Of a stretch of 13,746 bases of DNA, positions 1-7,088 are shown one piece after another. Source of the DNA: an uncultured Elusimicrobiales bacterium (GTDB lineage Bacteria > Elusimicrobiota > Elusimicrobia > Elusimicrobiales > Elusimicrobiaceae); assembly GCA_944322775.1 (NCBI GenBank), contig CALUQA010000032.1, positions 1 through 13,746 of the forward strand. Direction: 5' to 3'. Numbering within the stretch: the first letter of the stretch is position 1; every line of letters begins with the position of its first letter. The notes beneath the pieces were generated by a model. That model made no database searches. It was not told where the DNA came from and saw only the letters and a list, made by a program, of their open reading frames with translations. A program made the position numbers and the translations under genes.

Positions 1-187
1 CTCCAAAGCCTACCCGCTGATTAAGGCCTGTTATTTGGAAACCAACCCCACCTGCGTGAAATATTTGCTTTCGCGCCTGGGCATTGGCGGCGAAACGGTC
101 CGCCTGCCGCTGGGTGCGGTGTCGGGCCCGCATAAAGAAAAACTGGACGAATTGCTTAAAAACGCGGATAAATCCCTGTTAATTTAG
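1..187 (+). CDS. dapA: 4-hydroxy-tetrahydrodipicolinate synthase, C-terminal end (partial)
   Basis: Only the last 61 codons are in the window, read from position 2 and ending in TAG at 185-187; the 5' part lies upstream. DapA condenses pyruvate with aspartate semialdehyde in the first committed step towards DAP and lysine. The visible part contains ETNPTCVKYLL followed by a short RLPLGAVS segment, which matches the conserved ETNP-x-x-VK region near the C-terminus of DapA, after the (beta/alpha)8 barrel. The catalytic Tyr and Lys are not in view. Eight bases separate the stop from asd, whose product makes the DapA substrate, and the stop codon is part of the asd ribosome binding site. This suggests tight translational linkage. 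The assignment rests on one conserved motif plus gene context. Confidence 0.85.
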   Translation, partial: SKAYPLIKACYLETNPTCVKYLLSRLGIGGETVRLPLGAVSGPHKEKLDELLKNADKSLLI

Positions 188-195
188 GAGTATAC

Positions 196-1074
196 ATGAA
201 AACCGTAGGCATTATCGGCGCCAACGGCCTGGTAGGCCGCACGCTGCAAGCAGAATTTAAAAAAATTACCGTTCCTTTTGAAGTAAAACTTTTTGGCCGC
301 AACGACCAAATCCCCGCGTTGGACGCAGCCGTGCTGTGCACCGACAATGCAGACAGCGCGCGGCTGTATGAACAGCTCAAAGACCGCATCGGCTATATTG
401 TGGACATGTCGGCCTATTACCGCCAAGACCCCAATGTGCCCTTGGTGATACCGGAAATTAACCCGCAGCCCATTACCAAAGACACCCGCCTTATTGCCAG
501 CCCCAACTGCACCACCACCGGCCTGGTAATGACCATGGCCCCGCTGATGAGCAAATACCATTTGACGGAAGTGTTTTTCTGCTCGTATCAAGCCATCAGC
601 GGCGGGGGTAAAAAACTGCTGGAAGATTTCCACACGCCGGGCTCTTTGTACGAAAACAACTGCGTGCCGCTTATCGGCTCCATTCAAGAAAACGGCTATA
701 CGTCCGAAGAATTAAAAGGCATTAACGAAACGCGCAAAATTTTAAATTTGCCGCATGTCAAAGTATACCCGCACACGGTGCGCGTGGCGGTGGAAAACGC
801 CCACTCTTTAGGCGTTACGCTGAAAGCCAAAGAAGCCTTTGATTTAAACGAAGTTAAAAAATTGTGGAATGCTTTTCCAAACCTGCAATACAGCGAAGAA
901 ATCGTCACCCCCAAGCAAGCCAGCGGCAAAGAAAACACCTTTGCCTGCCGCCTGCGCCGCGACGTGGAAGAGCCCAACATCATTCATTATTTCATTACTT
1001 TTGACAATCTGCTCAAAGGTGCGGCCATGAACGCACGGCAGATTGTGCAACTATTGCTGGAGAAATACCTGTGA
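196..1074 (+). CDS. asd: Aspartate-semialdehyde dehydrogenase
   Basis: Reduces aspartyl phosphate to aspartate semialdehyde with NADPH, in the cytoplasm, as the branch point to DAP, lysine, threonine and methionine. Seen in the 292-residue product: a Rossmann loop GANGLVG (residues 8-14), the active-site SPNCTTT motif with Cys105, YQAISGGGKK (131-140), the RVAVENAHS segment with Arg196 and the general-base His203, and the C-terminal NLLKGAAMNA helix. The ATG at 196 follows AGGAG at 186-190 with a 5-nt gap; this Shine-Dalgarno overlaps the dapA stop. The protein is short for the family (usually about 330-340). Most of the loss appears to lie between residues 35 and 50, where the usual SARSAG-type nucleotide-binding loop and following strands are condensed. 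The catalytic residues are intact, so I infer an active enzyme. Its TGA stop overlaps the dapB GTG start. Confidence 0.95.
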   Translation: MKTVGIIGANGLVGRTLQAEFKKITVPFEVKLFGRNDQIPALDAAVLCTDNADSARLYEQLKDRIGYIVDMSAYYRQDPNVPLVIPEINPQPITKDTRLIASPNCTTTGLVMTMAPLMSKYHLTEVFFCSYQAISGGGKKLLEDFHTPGSLYENNCVPLIGSIQENGYTSEELKGINETRKILNLPHVKVYPHTVRVAVENAHSLGVTLKAKEAFDLNEVKKLWNAFPNLQYSEEIVTPKQASGKENTFACRLRRDVEEPNIIHYFITFDNLLKGAAMNARQIVQLLLEKYL

Positions 1075-1757
1075 AGAAAGTAATCATCAACGGGGCAAAC
1101 GGCAAAATGGGCAAAGCCGTGGCCCGCATTATTAAAAAATCCCCCGAACTGGAACTGGAAGTGGCCGCCGGCAGAGAGCCCGGCCAAAAAATAGACACAC
1201 CCGCCGATGTGGTGATTGATTTTTCCTCTCCGGAAGGGGCGCAGGAAGCCTTTGAACTGGCCAAAGAACTTAAAGCGGCCTGTTTAATCGGCACCACCAA
1301 CCTGCCCGAACGGTTGCTTTTCCAAATACAGGAAGAGCACAAAATCCCGCTTTTTTACGCCCCCAACGTAAGCCTGAGCGTGTACTTTTTCGGTCAACTG
1401 CTCAAAAAGGCCAGCCAAATGTTCCCGCATTACGAACGCAACCTGCACGAAATACACCACGTGCACAAAAAAGACGCGCCTTCCGGCACGGCCAAAAAAC
1501 TGGCCGAACAAATCGGCCTGCCGCTTGCCAACGTGTCTTACGAACGCTTTGGCGAAGTGGTAGGCACGCATATTCTTACGCTTTCGGGCCCGTATGACAA
1601 ACTGGTGCTTAAACACGAAGCACTAAACCGCGATTTATTTGCAGATTCCGCCGTGCATATTGCCGCCTGGCTGCTGAAACAGCCGGCCGGTTTTTATACC
1701 ATGCAGGATTATGCCGCGGCTGTTTTAAAATCTTCCAAAAAGGACTTAACATTATGA
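1071..1757 (+). CDS. dapB: 4-hydroxy-tetrahydrodipicolinate reductase
   Basis: Reduces the DapA product to tetrahydrodipicolinate with NAD(P)H, in the DAP/lysine pathway. Seen in 228 residues: N-terminal dinucleotide loop GANGKMG (8-14), VVIDFSSPEG (47-56), GTTNL (74-78), APNVSLSV (97-104), and the family signature EIHHVHKKDAPSGTA (127-141), where His129 and Lys133 match the catalytic pair of E. coli His159/Lys163. A late ALNRDLFADSA segment (184-194) is also typical. The start is GTG at 1071, giving a GTGA overlap with the asd stop; GGAG at 1059-1062 lies 8 nt upstream and supports it. The protein is somewhat shorter than the usual 240-270 residues, with the loss in the first domain. Its TGA stop overlaps the murC ATG, so translation of asd, dapB and murC is probably coupled. 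Confidence 0.96.
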   Translation: MKKVIINGANGKMGKAVARIIKKSPELELEVAAGREPGQKIDTPADVVIDFSSPEGAQEAFELAKELKAACLIGTTNLPERLLFQIQEEHKIPLFYAPNVSLSVYFFGQLLKKASQMFPHYERNLHEIHHVHKKDAPSGTAKKLAEQIGLPLANVSYERFGEVVGTHILTLSGPYDKLVLKHEALNRDLFADSAVHIAAWLLKQPAGFYTMQDYAAAVLKSSKKDLTL

Positions 1758-3172
1758 AAATTCATTTTATTGGTATTGGCGGCGTAGGCATGAGCGCCCT
1801 AGCCCAGCTGCACGCCATGGGCGGAGACACCGTAACCGGCTCCGACCGTTTAATCAGCAAAGGCTACACGGACCTGGCTTTGTGGGACTATCTTAAAAAA
1901 TTAAACATTAAGCTCTACCCGCAAGACGGCAGCGGCCTGGACAAAGATACGGACTTGGTCGTTTTGTCCTCCGCCATTGAAGGCGACAACCCCGAACTGC
2001 TAAAAGCCAAAGAGCTGGACATCCCCACCATGCACCGCTCCGAACTGCTGGCCAAACACGTGGCCGAACACCGCACGATTGCCGTGTCCGGCACCAGCGG
2101 CAAAAGCACCACCACGGCCATGGTGTACGAAATTTTGACCTATGCAGGCAAAAGTCCTTCCGTCATTACGGGGGCGGCCATTTTGTCCTTGCAAAAAGAG
2201 CAGGGCGTCTATGGCAACGTGTACAAAGGCGCTTCCGACCTGCTGGTGATTGAAGCCGACGAAAGCGACGGTTCCATCGTCAAATATCACCCCTATTTGG
2301 GCTTGTGCCTCAACCTGCGCAAAGACCATAAAGAAATTGACGTGCTGCAAGGCTTCTTTACGCAATTTGTCAAAAACTGCAAAAAAGCTATCGTCAACGT
2401 AGAGGAAGACAACTTAAAAGCTGCCGCCGCAGGCGCCAAAACTTTTGGTCTGCACAGCGGGGACATTCACCCCGAAGATATCCGCGTAAACGGTTTCGGC
2501 TCGGACTTTGTCATTAACGGGCAGAAATTTCATTTAAATATTCCCGGCCTGCATAACGTGGCCAACGCCACCGCCGCCGTGGCCGCGGCGCTGGAATGCG
2601 ATGTAGACTTAAAGATGGCCGCCGAAGCGCTGGAAAAATTTTCCGGCATTGCACGGCGTTTTGCCTCCATCGGTTCTTACAATAACATTGAAGTGATTGA
2701 CGACTTTGCCCATAACCCGCACAAACTGCACGCCACCATTGACGCGGCCCATTTGCGCGGCAAACGGGTGCTGGCTTTCTATCAGCCGCATGCATTTACG
2801 TCTATCAAAATGCTCACGCCGGAATTTGTGGAAAACCTCAGCCAATGCATTGGCAAAGACGACCATATTTGGCTGACGGAAGTGTATTACCCCGGTGGCA
2901 CCGTGCCCGAAGGGGTTAGCAGCAAAAACGTATATACGGGCTTAAAAAACAACGGCGTCAACGCTTCTTTTGACCCGTGCCGCGAAAAAATCTTGGCGGA
3001 AATGGCCGCTGCCGCTCAACCGGGGGATATTCTGCTGGTGTTGGGCGCGCGCGACCCCACGCTGACGGACTTTGCCAAAGAATTGCTGGCCGCCGTCAAG
3101 CACGAACAAAAAGCCAAATGCTCTTGCCAGGAATGTCTGCTTGGCAACTGCTGCATGGCGTATAAAAAATAA
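1754..3172 (+). CDS. murC: MurC-type Mur ligase (UDP-N-acetylmuramate--L-alanine ligase), divergent
   Basis: Probably adds L-alanine to UDP-MurNAc using ATP, the first peptide step of cytoplasmic peptidoglycan precursor synthesis. Seen in 472 residues: UDP-binding loop GIGGVGMSALA (7-17), LSSAIEGDNPE (71-81), P-loop GTSGKSTTT (113-121), EADESDGS (167-174) with a following DH (191-192), GLHNVANA (265-272), FSGIARRF (296-303) and DDFAHNP (316-322). The ADESDGS box fits MurC better than its recycling relative Mpl (EADEYD). Several positions differ from usual MurC: GTSGKS for GTHGKT, DDFAHNP for DDYxHHP, and GARDP (431-435) for the usual GAGDI. The last 17 residues hold five cysteines (456, 458, 461, 466, 467), which I do not recognise from the family. 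ATG at 1754 overlaps the dapB stop, with AGGA 9 nt upstream. An Mpl-like or other muropeptide ligase role cannot be excluded. Confidence 0.82.
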   Translation: MKIHFIGIGGVGMSALAQLHAMGGDTVTGSDRLISKGYTDLALWDYLKKLNIKLYPQDGSGLDKDTDLVVLSSAIEGDNPELLKAKELDIPTMHRSELLAKHVAEHRTIAVSGTSGKSTTTAMVYEILTYAGKSPSVITGAAILSLQKEQGVYGNVYKGASDLLVIEADESDGSIVKYHPYLGLCLNLRKDHKEIDVLQGFFTQFVKNCKKAIVNVEEDNLKAAAAGAKTFGLHSGDIHPEDIRVNGFGSDFVINGQKFHLNIPGLHNVANATAAVAAALECDVDLKMAAEALEKFSGIARRFASIGSYNNIEVIDDFAHNPHKLHATIDAAHLRGKRVLAFYQPHAFTSIKMLTPEFVENLSQCIGKDDHIWLTEVYYPGGTVPEGVSSKNVYTGLKNNGVNASFDPCREKILAEMAAAAQPGDILLVLGARDPTLTDFAKELLAAVKHEQKAKCSCQECLLGNCCMAYKK

Positions 3173-3185
3173 GTTTTAAGCAAAC

Positions 3186-3215
3186 AAAAACCGCTCCTTT
3201 CGGAGCGGTTTTTTT
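3186..3215 (+). terminator. Intrinsic terminator after the dapA-asd-dapB-murC operon
   Basis: A perfect 7-bp GC-rich stem (CCGCTCC 3191-3197 with GGAGCGG 3202-3208) has a TTTC loop and is followed by seven T residues. An A-run at 3186-3190 precedes it, so it could also work in the other direction. It lies 13 nt past the murC stop. Confidence 0.92.
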
Positions 3216-3242
3216 ATGTCCTCAATGCGGGAAAAGCACAAA

Positions 3243-3268
3243 TAAAAAGGCCCCTTGGCGGGGCCTTT
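3243..3268 (-). terminator. Intrinsic terminator after dnaJ
   Basis: A 9-bp stem (AAAGGCCCC 3246-3254 with GGGGCCTTT 3260-3268) encloses a 5-nt loop. On the - strand it is followed by a T-rich tract (complement of 3243-3249). It begins 9 nt past the dnaJ stop and, with the hairpin at 3186-3215, closes the convergent murC/dnaJ junction. Confidence 0.9.
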
Positions 3269-3277
3269 GAAAAGCAA

Positions 3278-4393
3278 CTAATCAAACAGTTTTTCAAAGA
3301 AACTTTTTTTGCCGCCGGTTTCTTTGGCCAGCTCTTCCAACAGTTCCTTTTGGCGGGCCGTGGGGCGTTTGAGCACTTCTATTTTAACGTTTACCAGCAA
3401 ATCCCCAAAGCCTTTTTTATTCAGTTTGGGCATACCGCAGCCCTGCATTTTAAGCACTTCCCCAAATTGCGTGCCTTTGGGGATCGTCACTTCCAGCTCT
3501 TTGCCTTCAATGGTGGGCACTTTAATGCTGCCGCCCAACACAGCCTGCGGATAGGTAATTGTGGCGTCTATGACCAAGTTGTCGCCGTCGCGCTTAAAGA
3601 TTTTATGTTCCTGTACGTGCATTTCCACATACAAGTCGCCATAGCCGCCGCCGTTAATGCCAATATCCCCGCCGTTATTGACGCGCAGGGTAACCCCCGT
3701 GCGCACGCCGGAAGGGATTTTGACCGTGATGTTTTCTTTCACGCGTTCCACACCGCTGCCGCGGCATTTTTTGCACGGTTTTTCCACCACCGTGCCTTTG
3801 CCTCCGCAGTCGGGGCAGGTTTGGCGCATGCTGAAAAACCCTTGGCGGTACACCACACTGCCGCTGCCGTTGCAGGAGCGGCACGTTTTGACGGAGCTGC
3901 CTTCTTCGGCCCCAGTGCCGCCGCAGGCGGAGCAGCGGTCCACGCGGGTATAAGATACTTCTTTTTCAAGCCCGCTGTAGGCCTGTTCCAAGGTTAAATC
4001 CACGTCTACTTTTAAATCTTCGCCGCGTTGAGCGCGGGGCTTGCCGCCGCGGGCGGAACCAAAACCGCCGCCGAAAATATCGCCAAATACGGAGCCGAAA
4101 ATATCGCCCACGTCTGCAAAGCCGGAGGCGTTGAACCCGTTAAAGCCGCCGGCACCGGCGTTTACGCCGTCGTGGCCGTATTGGTCATACATTTGTTTTT
4201 TCTGCGGATCGGACAAGACGGAAAAAGCTTCATTAATTTTTTTAAACTGCTCCTCGGCTTGTTTGTTGCCGGGGTTGCGGTCGGGGTGGTATTTCATGGC
4301 TTGACGGCGAAAGGCGGATTTAATTTCCGTTTCGCTGTCCGTGCGGGAAATACCTAAAATTTGATAATAATCTTCTTTCATGGTTGTAGGCAT
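3278..4393 (-). CDS. dnaJ: Chaperone DnaJ (Hsp40, type I)
   Basis: Co-chaperone that delivers unfolded proteins to DnaK and stimulates its ATPase. The 371 residues show the full type I layout: J domain (about 5-72) with HPD at 36-38, a Gly/Phe-rich linker (about 81-118), four zinc-binding CxxCxGxG repeats at 154-161, 171-178, 193-200 and 207-214, and the C-terminal substrate-binding domains. Length is normal for the family. The first ATG (4391-4393) has AGAAGAAG upstream; a second ATG four codons in (4379-4381) gives an N-terminus (MKEDYYQILG) closer to usual DnaJ but lacks a visible ribosome site, so I keep the first. It is last in the chaperone cluster, but a hairpin lies between it and dnaK, so its level may be set partly by readthrough or by its own promoter. 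It stops in TAG. Confidence 0.98.
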   Translation of the reverse strand: MPTTMKEDYYQILGISRTDSETEIKSAFRRQAMKYHPDRNPGNKQAEEQFKKINEAFSVLSDPQKKQMYDQYGHDGVNAGAGGFNGFNASGFADVGDIFGSVFGDIFGGGFGSARGGKPRAQRGEDLKVDVDLTLEQAYSGLEKEVSYTRVDRCSACGGTGAEEGSSVKTCRSCNGSGSVVYRQGFFSMRQTCPDCGGKGTVVEKPCKKCRGSGVERVKENITVKIPSGVRTGVTLRVNNGGDIGINGGGYGDLYVEMHVQEHKIFKRDGDNLVIDATITYPQAVLGGSIKVPTIEGKELEVTIPKGTQFGEVLKMQGCGMPKLNKKGFGDLLVNVKIEVLKRPTARQKELLEELAKETGGKKSFFEKLFD

Positions 4394-4432
4394 ATAAACT
4401 TCTTCTGTTATCTATTTATATATATTTTATTA

Positions 4433-4461
4433 AATTTAGCAGCCTTACGCGCACTTTGCCA
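4433..4461 (-). promoter_or_regulatory. Possible dnaJ promoter (extended -10)
   Basis: On the - strand, TAAATT (4433-4438) is preceded by TG at the extended -10 position (4440-4441). A weak -35-like TGGCAA (4456-4461) lies 17 nt upstream. The predicted start would give a leader of roughly 30 nt carrying AGAAGAAG before the dnaJ ATG. The DNA at 4411-4438 is strongly A/T-rich. I see no CIRCE here. The match to consensus is weak, so this is tentative. Confidence 0.3.
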
Positions 4462-4505
4462 CCAATGCAACCCCTTTGTCCGAGGCCTGTTCGTCACAAG
4501 CCAAC

Positions 4506-4540
4506 AAAAAACCCGCCTGCATGACTGCAAGCGGGTTTTT
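4506..4540 (-). terminator. Intrinsic terminator between dnaK and dnaJ
   Basis: The inverted repeat ACCCGC (4511-4516) with GCGGGT (4531-4536) extends through one mismatch into TGCA (4518-4521) and TGCA (4526-4529) around a 4-nt loop. A-runs and T-runs flank it on both sides, so it can act on the - strand just after the dnaK stop. It probably ends or attenuates the hrcA-grpE-dnaK transcript before dnaJ. Confidence 0.87.
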
Positions 4541-4554
4541 AACTTTATGCAAGT

Positions 4555-6432
4555 TTATTTTACGACTTCGGCTTCTACGACGTCATCTTTGCCGCCGTTG
4601 TTGCCGGCTGCCTGTTGCTGGGCCGCGTCCGGGCCGGGCTGGGCACCCGCTTGGGCGCCTGCCGCACCGGCTTGAGCCTGCTGCTGGGATTTATACATCG
4701 CTTCACCCAGTTTTTGGCTGGCCTGCAAGGCCGCGTCCTTGGCGGAGCGGATCTTGGCAGCGTCTTCGGTCTTCAGCGCGTCGCGCAAATCGTTCAACGC
4801 GCGGTCAATGGCCAAGCGGTCATCTTGAGACACTTTGTCGCCGTATTCTTTCAGGGCCTTTTCGGTCTGATAGAGCACGCTGTCGCCTTCGTTTTTGGCT
4901 TCGACGAACTCTTTGTGTTTCTTGTCTTCTTCGGCGAATTTCTCAGCGTCTTTGACGAATTTTTCCACTTCGGCATCGCTCAGTTTGTTAGGCGAGCTGA
5001 TGGTGATGTGCTGTTCTTTATTGGTGCCCAAGTCTTTAGCCGATACGTTCAAAATACCGTTGGCATCAATATCAAACGTCACTTCAATCTGCGGCACGCC
5101 GCGCGGAGCAGGCGGAATACCATCGAGGTCAAATTTGCCCAGAGGCACGTTGTCTTTGGCCATCGGCCGTTCACCCTGCAAAACGTTAATCGTCACTGCC
5201 GGCTGGTTATCGGAAGCCGTAGAGAAAATCTGCGTTTTGCGCACAGGAATGGTGGTGTTGCGTTCAATAAGGCGCGTGCACACGCCGCCCAAGGTTTCCA
5301 GACCCAAAGACAACGGGGTCACGTCCAAGAGCAGCACGTCTTTTACTTCACCGGTCAAAATACCGGCCTGCACTGCCGCACCGATAGCCACGCATTCCAT
5401 CGGGTCGATACCGCGTTCAATTTTCTTGCCCACGTGTTCTTCCACATATTTCTGCACGATAGGCATACGGGTCGGACCACCGACCAAGATGATGCGGTCC
5501 ACTTGAGAAGAAGACAACTTGGCGTCAGACAAAGCCTGGTCAATAGATTTGCCGCAGCGTTTGACGATGTTGTCCACCAAGCTTTCCAGTTTGGCGCGAG
5601 ACAACGTAAGCTCCAAGTGTTTCGGGCCGGTGCTGTCTGCACTGATGAAGGGCAGGTTGATGTCCGTTTCCATGGTGGTGGACAATTCAATCTTGGCTTT
5701 TTCGGCCGCTTCTTTCAAGCGCTGTTGCGCTTGTTTATCGGCAGAGAGGTCAATGCCGGTGCTCTTCTTAAATTCATCAACCATCCAGGCAATGATGGCA
5801 TTATCCATGTCCGTACCGCCCAGCTGCGTATCGCCGGAGGTGGCCAGCACGTCAAAGGTGCCTTCTTTGCCCATTTCCATGATAGTTACATCCAGCGTAC
5901 CGCCGCCCAAGTCAAAGACCAAGATTTTCTGTTCTTTGCCGGCTTTATCAATACCAAAAGCCAAAGCGGCAGCCGTCGGTTCGTTTACCAAACGCACCAC
6001 TTCCAAACCGGCGATGCGGCCGGCGTCTTTGGTGGCCTGGCGTTGGTTATCGTTAAAATAAGCGGGCACGGTGATGACGGCTTTTTCAACCGGTTCGCCC
6101 AAGAAAGCTTCCGCGTCTTTTTTCACTTTCTGCAACACGAAAGCGGACAACTGCTGCGGCGTAAATTCCTGACCGCGCAAATTGTATTTATAGTTTTCCC
6201 CCATTTTGCGTTTGAAGGCGGTTACGGTGCCTTCCGGGTTGGCAATAGCCTGGCGGCGGGCAGGTTCACCCACCAAGCGCTGGCCGTCTTTGGTAAAAGC
6301 TACATAAGACGGAAAGGCTTTTCCGCCGATGGAACTGCCTTCGGCCGAAGGAATAATGGTCCCTCTGCCGCCTTCCATTACCGCAGCAGCGGTGTTGGAA
6401 GTACCCAAGTCAATACCAATAATTTTAGCCAT
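4555..6432 (-). CDS. dnaK: Chaperone DnaK (Hsp70)
   Basis: ATP-driven chaperone that binds exposed hydrophobic peptides; GrpE exchanges its nucleotide and DnaJ loads clients. With the start chosen here it has 625 residues: phosphate loop IGIDLGTSNTAAAVMEGG (5-22), the second phosphate motif LVFDLGGGTLDV (171-182), adenosine motif ILVGGPTRMP (315-324), interdomain linker VLLLDVTPL (366-374), beta substrate domain and helical lid, then a Gln/Ala/Gly-rich tail ending DDVVEAEVVK. An ATG six bases upstream (6436-6438) is in frame, but AAGGAG (6441-6446) is only 2 nt from it and 8 nt from the ATG at 6430-6432, so the latter (MAKIIGID) is the likely start. Residues 68-92 run straight from the NPEGTV helix to FTPQQLSAF, without the roughly 23-residue insert found in many Gram-negative DnaKs. 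The order hrcA-grpE-dnaK is classical. Confidence 0.99.
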   Translation of the reverse strand: MAKIIGIDLGTSNTAAAVMEGGRGTIIPSAEGSSIGGKAFPSYVAFTKDGQRLVGEPARRQAIANPEGTVTAFKRKMGENYKYNLRGQEFTPQQLSAFVLQKVKKDAEAFLGEPVEKAVITVPAYFNDNQRQATKDAGRIAGLEVVRLVNEPTAAALAFGIDKAGKEQKILVFDLGGGTLDVTIMEMGKEGTFDVLATSGDTQLGGTDMDNAIIAWMVDEFKKSTGIDLSADKQAQQRLKEAAEKAKIELSTTMETDINLPFISADSTGPKHLELTLSRAKLESLVDNIVKRCGKSIDQALSDAKLSSSQVDRIILVGGPTRMPIVQKYVEEHVGKKIERGIDPMECVAIGAAVQAGILTGEVKDVLLLDVTPLSLGLETLGGVCTRLIERNTTIPVRKTQIFSTASDNQPAVTINVLQGERPMAKDNVPLGKFDLDGIPPAPRGVPQIEVTFDIDANGILNVSAKDLGTNKEQHITISSPNKLSDAEVEKFVKDAEKFAEEDKKHKEFVEAKNEGDSVLYQTEKALKEYGDKVSQDDRLAIDRALNDLRDALKTEDAAKIRSAKDAALQASQKLGEAMYKSQQQAQAGAAGAQAGAQPGPDAAQQQAAGNNGGKDDVVEAEVVK

Positions 6433-6440
6433 ATTCATTT

Positions 6441-6446
6441 CTCCTT
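6441..6446 (-). promoter_or_regulatory. dnaK ribosome binding site
   Basis: AAGGAG on the - strand lies 8 nt before the ATG at 6432 but only 2 nt before the upstream in-frame ATG at 6438. It therefore favours the shorter dnaK reading (MAKII...). Confidence 0.75.
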
Positions 6447-6497
6447 ACTGTTTGGAAATAGTTAAATCGTTTTACTTCTTTTACTGCTTATACTGCT

Positions 6498-7088
6498 TTA
6501 TGCTTCTGCTTTTTTTGTTTCTTCCTCCGCTTTGCCGACCACTACCCGGGCCGGACGCAATACTTTGTTATCCATCATAAATCCCATTTGTACTTCTTCA
6601 AGCACTTGGCCGTCTTGCTCCGCCTTGGCGGGGATAACGGCGATGGCTTCGGACGTTTGCGGGTCGTAGGGCTTGCCTACCGCTTCTATGCGTGTTACGC
6701 CTTCTGCCTTAAAGGCTTTGTCCATTTCACTTAAGACCATATTTAACCCGCCCAATACGCTTTTGAACTGTTCGGGCACTTGCTCCGTTTGGGCTTTTTG
6801 CAGCTTGGCCTGCTGGCGCAAGAGCACCTCGTAGGCAGGGAGCAGTTTTTCCAAAAAATCTTTTTTGCCGTAGGCAAGCAGCGCGGCTTTTTCTCTTTCG
6901 GTGCGTTTGCGGAAGTTATCAAAATCCGCACTTAAGCGCACATACTTTTCGTAATAGTCCGGCTGCTGCGGGGCCGGGGAGGGCTCTTCTTGCGGGGCCG
7001 TTTCCACTTCCGGCTCATAGTCGGCCGGCAACTCTTGTTCTTCCTGTTCGGTCAAACCGTCGGTATGTTTGTGATGCTTTTTACTCAT
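6498..7088 (-). CDS. grpE: Nucleotide exchange factor GrpE
   Basis: Releases ADP from DnaK and acts as the thermosensor of the DnaK cycle. The 196-residue product has a charged, Pro/Glu-rich disordered N-terminus (1-43), then the dimer-forming long helix with YVRLSADFDNFRKRTEREK (49-67), and the C-terminal beta domain with GKPYDPQTSEAI (138-149) and VQMGFMMDNKVLRPARVVVGK (166-186). The usual HEA in the FDPxxHEA box is SEA here, a small change. The start codon overlaps the hrcA stop by 8 nt (7081-7088), and AAGGA about 9 nt upstream supports it, so grpE is translationally coupled to hrcA. A 65-nt gap with no visible signal other than the dnaK ribosome site follows before dnaK. Confidence 0.97.
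   Translation of the reverse strand: MSKKHHKHTDGLTEQEEQELPADYEPEVETAPQEEPSPAPQQPDYYEKYVRLSADFDNFRKRTEREKAALLAYGKKDFLEKLLPAYEVLLRQQAKLQKAQTEQVPEQFKSVLGGLNMVLSEMDKAFKAEGVTRIEAVGKPYDPQTSEAIAVIPAKAEQDGQVLEEVQMGFMMDNKVLRPARVVVGKAEEETKKAEA

Noticed and set aside
3350..3997. 215-codon + strand frame opposite dnaJ
   Set aside because: Shadow frame; Ala/His/Phe-rich sequence produced by the complement of the zinc-finger and Gly-rich coding region.
4615..6465. 616-codon open frame on the + strand opposite dnaK
   Set aside because: Antisense shadow of dnaK. Its composition (runs of His, Phe, Arg, Gln) is what the complement of this gene yields, and long antisense frames over dnaK are a known artefact.
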